DNA of 56,537 nt, taken from assembly GCF_037389425.1 (NCBI RefSeq), contig NZ_JBBHKR010000057.1, positions 1-56,537 of the forward strand. The letters run 5' to 3'. A program made the translations under genes and the position numbers. Under the pieces are notes generated by a model. The model did no database searches and was not told the origin of the DNA. It saw nothing but the letters and a program-made list of their open reading frames with translations. Shown piece after piece: positions 56,196 through 56,537 of the stretch. This stretch comes from Stygiolobus sp037389425 (lineage in GTDB: Archaea > Thermoproteota > Thermoprotei_A > Sulfolobales > Sulfolobaceae). Position 1 is the first letter of the stretch. Each line of letters opens with the position of its first letter.

Positions 56196-56537
56196 ATGTC
56201 ACATAGTTCATCTGTGGAATTCATAATTAAATGCACAAGATGCGGCAAGGAAAGGGAAAACATATACGAGATAACGTGCTCGAGATGCGGAGGACCTTTT
56301 AAGGTAGAGATACTAGGAGATTATAATACAGAGATAAGAAAAAACTTCCCTTATATTAAAGAATGGATTTCGCTAGGTGAAGGAAATACACCTCTTCTCA
56401 AGATAGGAAAACTTCGTTTTAAACTAGATTTCCTCAACCCTACGGGATCTTACAAAGATCGAGGATCTGTAACTCTTATATCGTTCTTAAGACAGAATGG
56501 TATAAAAGATATATCAGAAGACTCTTCAGGTAATGCC
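56196..56537 (+). CDS. thrC: Threonine synthase, 3' end outside the window
   Basis: The first 114 residues: an N-terminal zinc ribbon ('CTRCGKERENIYEITCSRCG', residues 13-32), then 'WISLGEGNTPLLKIG' and 'FLNPTGSYKDRGSVTLI', where Lys88 of SYKDRG is the pyridoxal-phosphate lysine. The enzyme converts O-phosphohomoserine to threonine in the cytoplasm. The window ends in the 'SSGNA' motif that binds the cofactor phosphate. ATG 56196 is the first start and gives the expected ribbon. Confidence 0.93.
   Translation, partial: MSHSSSVEFIIKCTRCGKERENIYEITCSRCGGPFKVEILGDYNTEIRKNFPYIKEWISLGEGNTPLLKIGKLRFKLDFLNPTGSYKDRGSVTLISFLRQNGIKDISEDSSGNA

Overview
The window looks like a chromosomal segment of a thermoacidophilic archaeon of the order Sulfolobales (Acidianus, Sulfurisphaera or Sulfolobus type). 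The evidence is a near-complete sulfur oxygenase reductase (48676-49611) with its iron ligands and three conserved cysteines, acid-type secreted proteases (a sedolisin and a thermopsin-like protein), an archaeal glycyl-tRNA synthetase, a DUF973 protein, VapBC pairs, Sulfolobales-type insertion sequences, low GC, and many leaderless genes whose ATG lies about 25 bases after a TATA box. The 5' end cuts a membrane-anchored surface protein and the 3' end cuts a threonine synthase.

Layout. 1-10.9 kb is a mobile-element and decay zone: a wrecked second copy of the glycyl-tRNA synthetase locus (2490-3062), an IS5-type transposase with one nonsense codon, a metallophosphoesterase, an intact 1201-bp IS with exact ends and a 7-bp target duplication (5725-6925), a tnpB stub, a broken Hanks kinase next to an ankyrin protein and a small ubiquitin-like protein, and a shattered IS630 element. 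10.9-18.7 kb has glyS, a membrane protein, a thermopsin/beta-propeller surface protein, a Pro/Gln/Met-rich two-domain gene and a CorA-like protein. 19.5-30.8 kb has a phosphoesterase, a VapBC pair, a heteromeric ABC exporter with a stalked surface protein beside it, and a second ABC system with a regulator. 31-36 kb holds small orphan genes, decayed genes and two more VapBC pairs. 36.6-42.7 kb is transport and metabolism: DUF973, cyclase, two MFS genes (one frameshifted), a binding-protein-like gene behind a perfect 26-bp palindrome, and a CbsA-like heme-protein relic. 42.7-53.3 kb is the acid/sulfur part: sedolisin, sulfur oxygenase reductase, DUF72, and a large Fe-S membrane protein with Met-rich repeats. 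The last 3 kb contains a RecA-fold ATPase cut off just before its Walker A motif, an HTH regulator, an MFS relic and thrC.

Themes. Many genes carry exactly one lesion (one nonsense codon or a one-base slip, often in a short homopolymer) and are otherwise well preserved. This suggests either recent gene inactivation in an IS-rich genome or residual sequencing error in part of the cases. The most unusual gene set is the divergently placed ubiquitin-like / ankyrin / Ser-Thr kinase operon at 7.1-8.7 kb. I saw no rRNA, no tRNA that I could fold by eye, and no CRISPR array.
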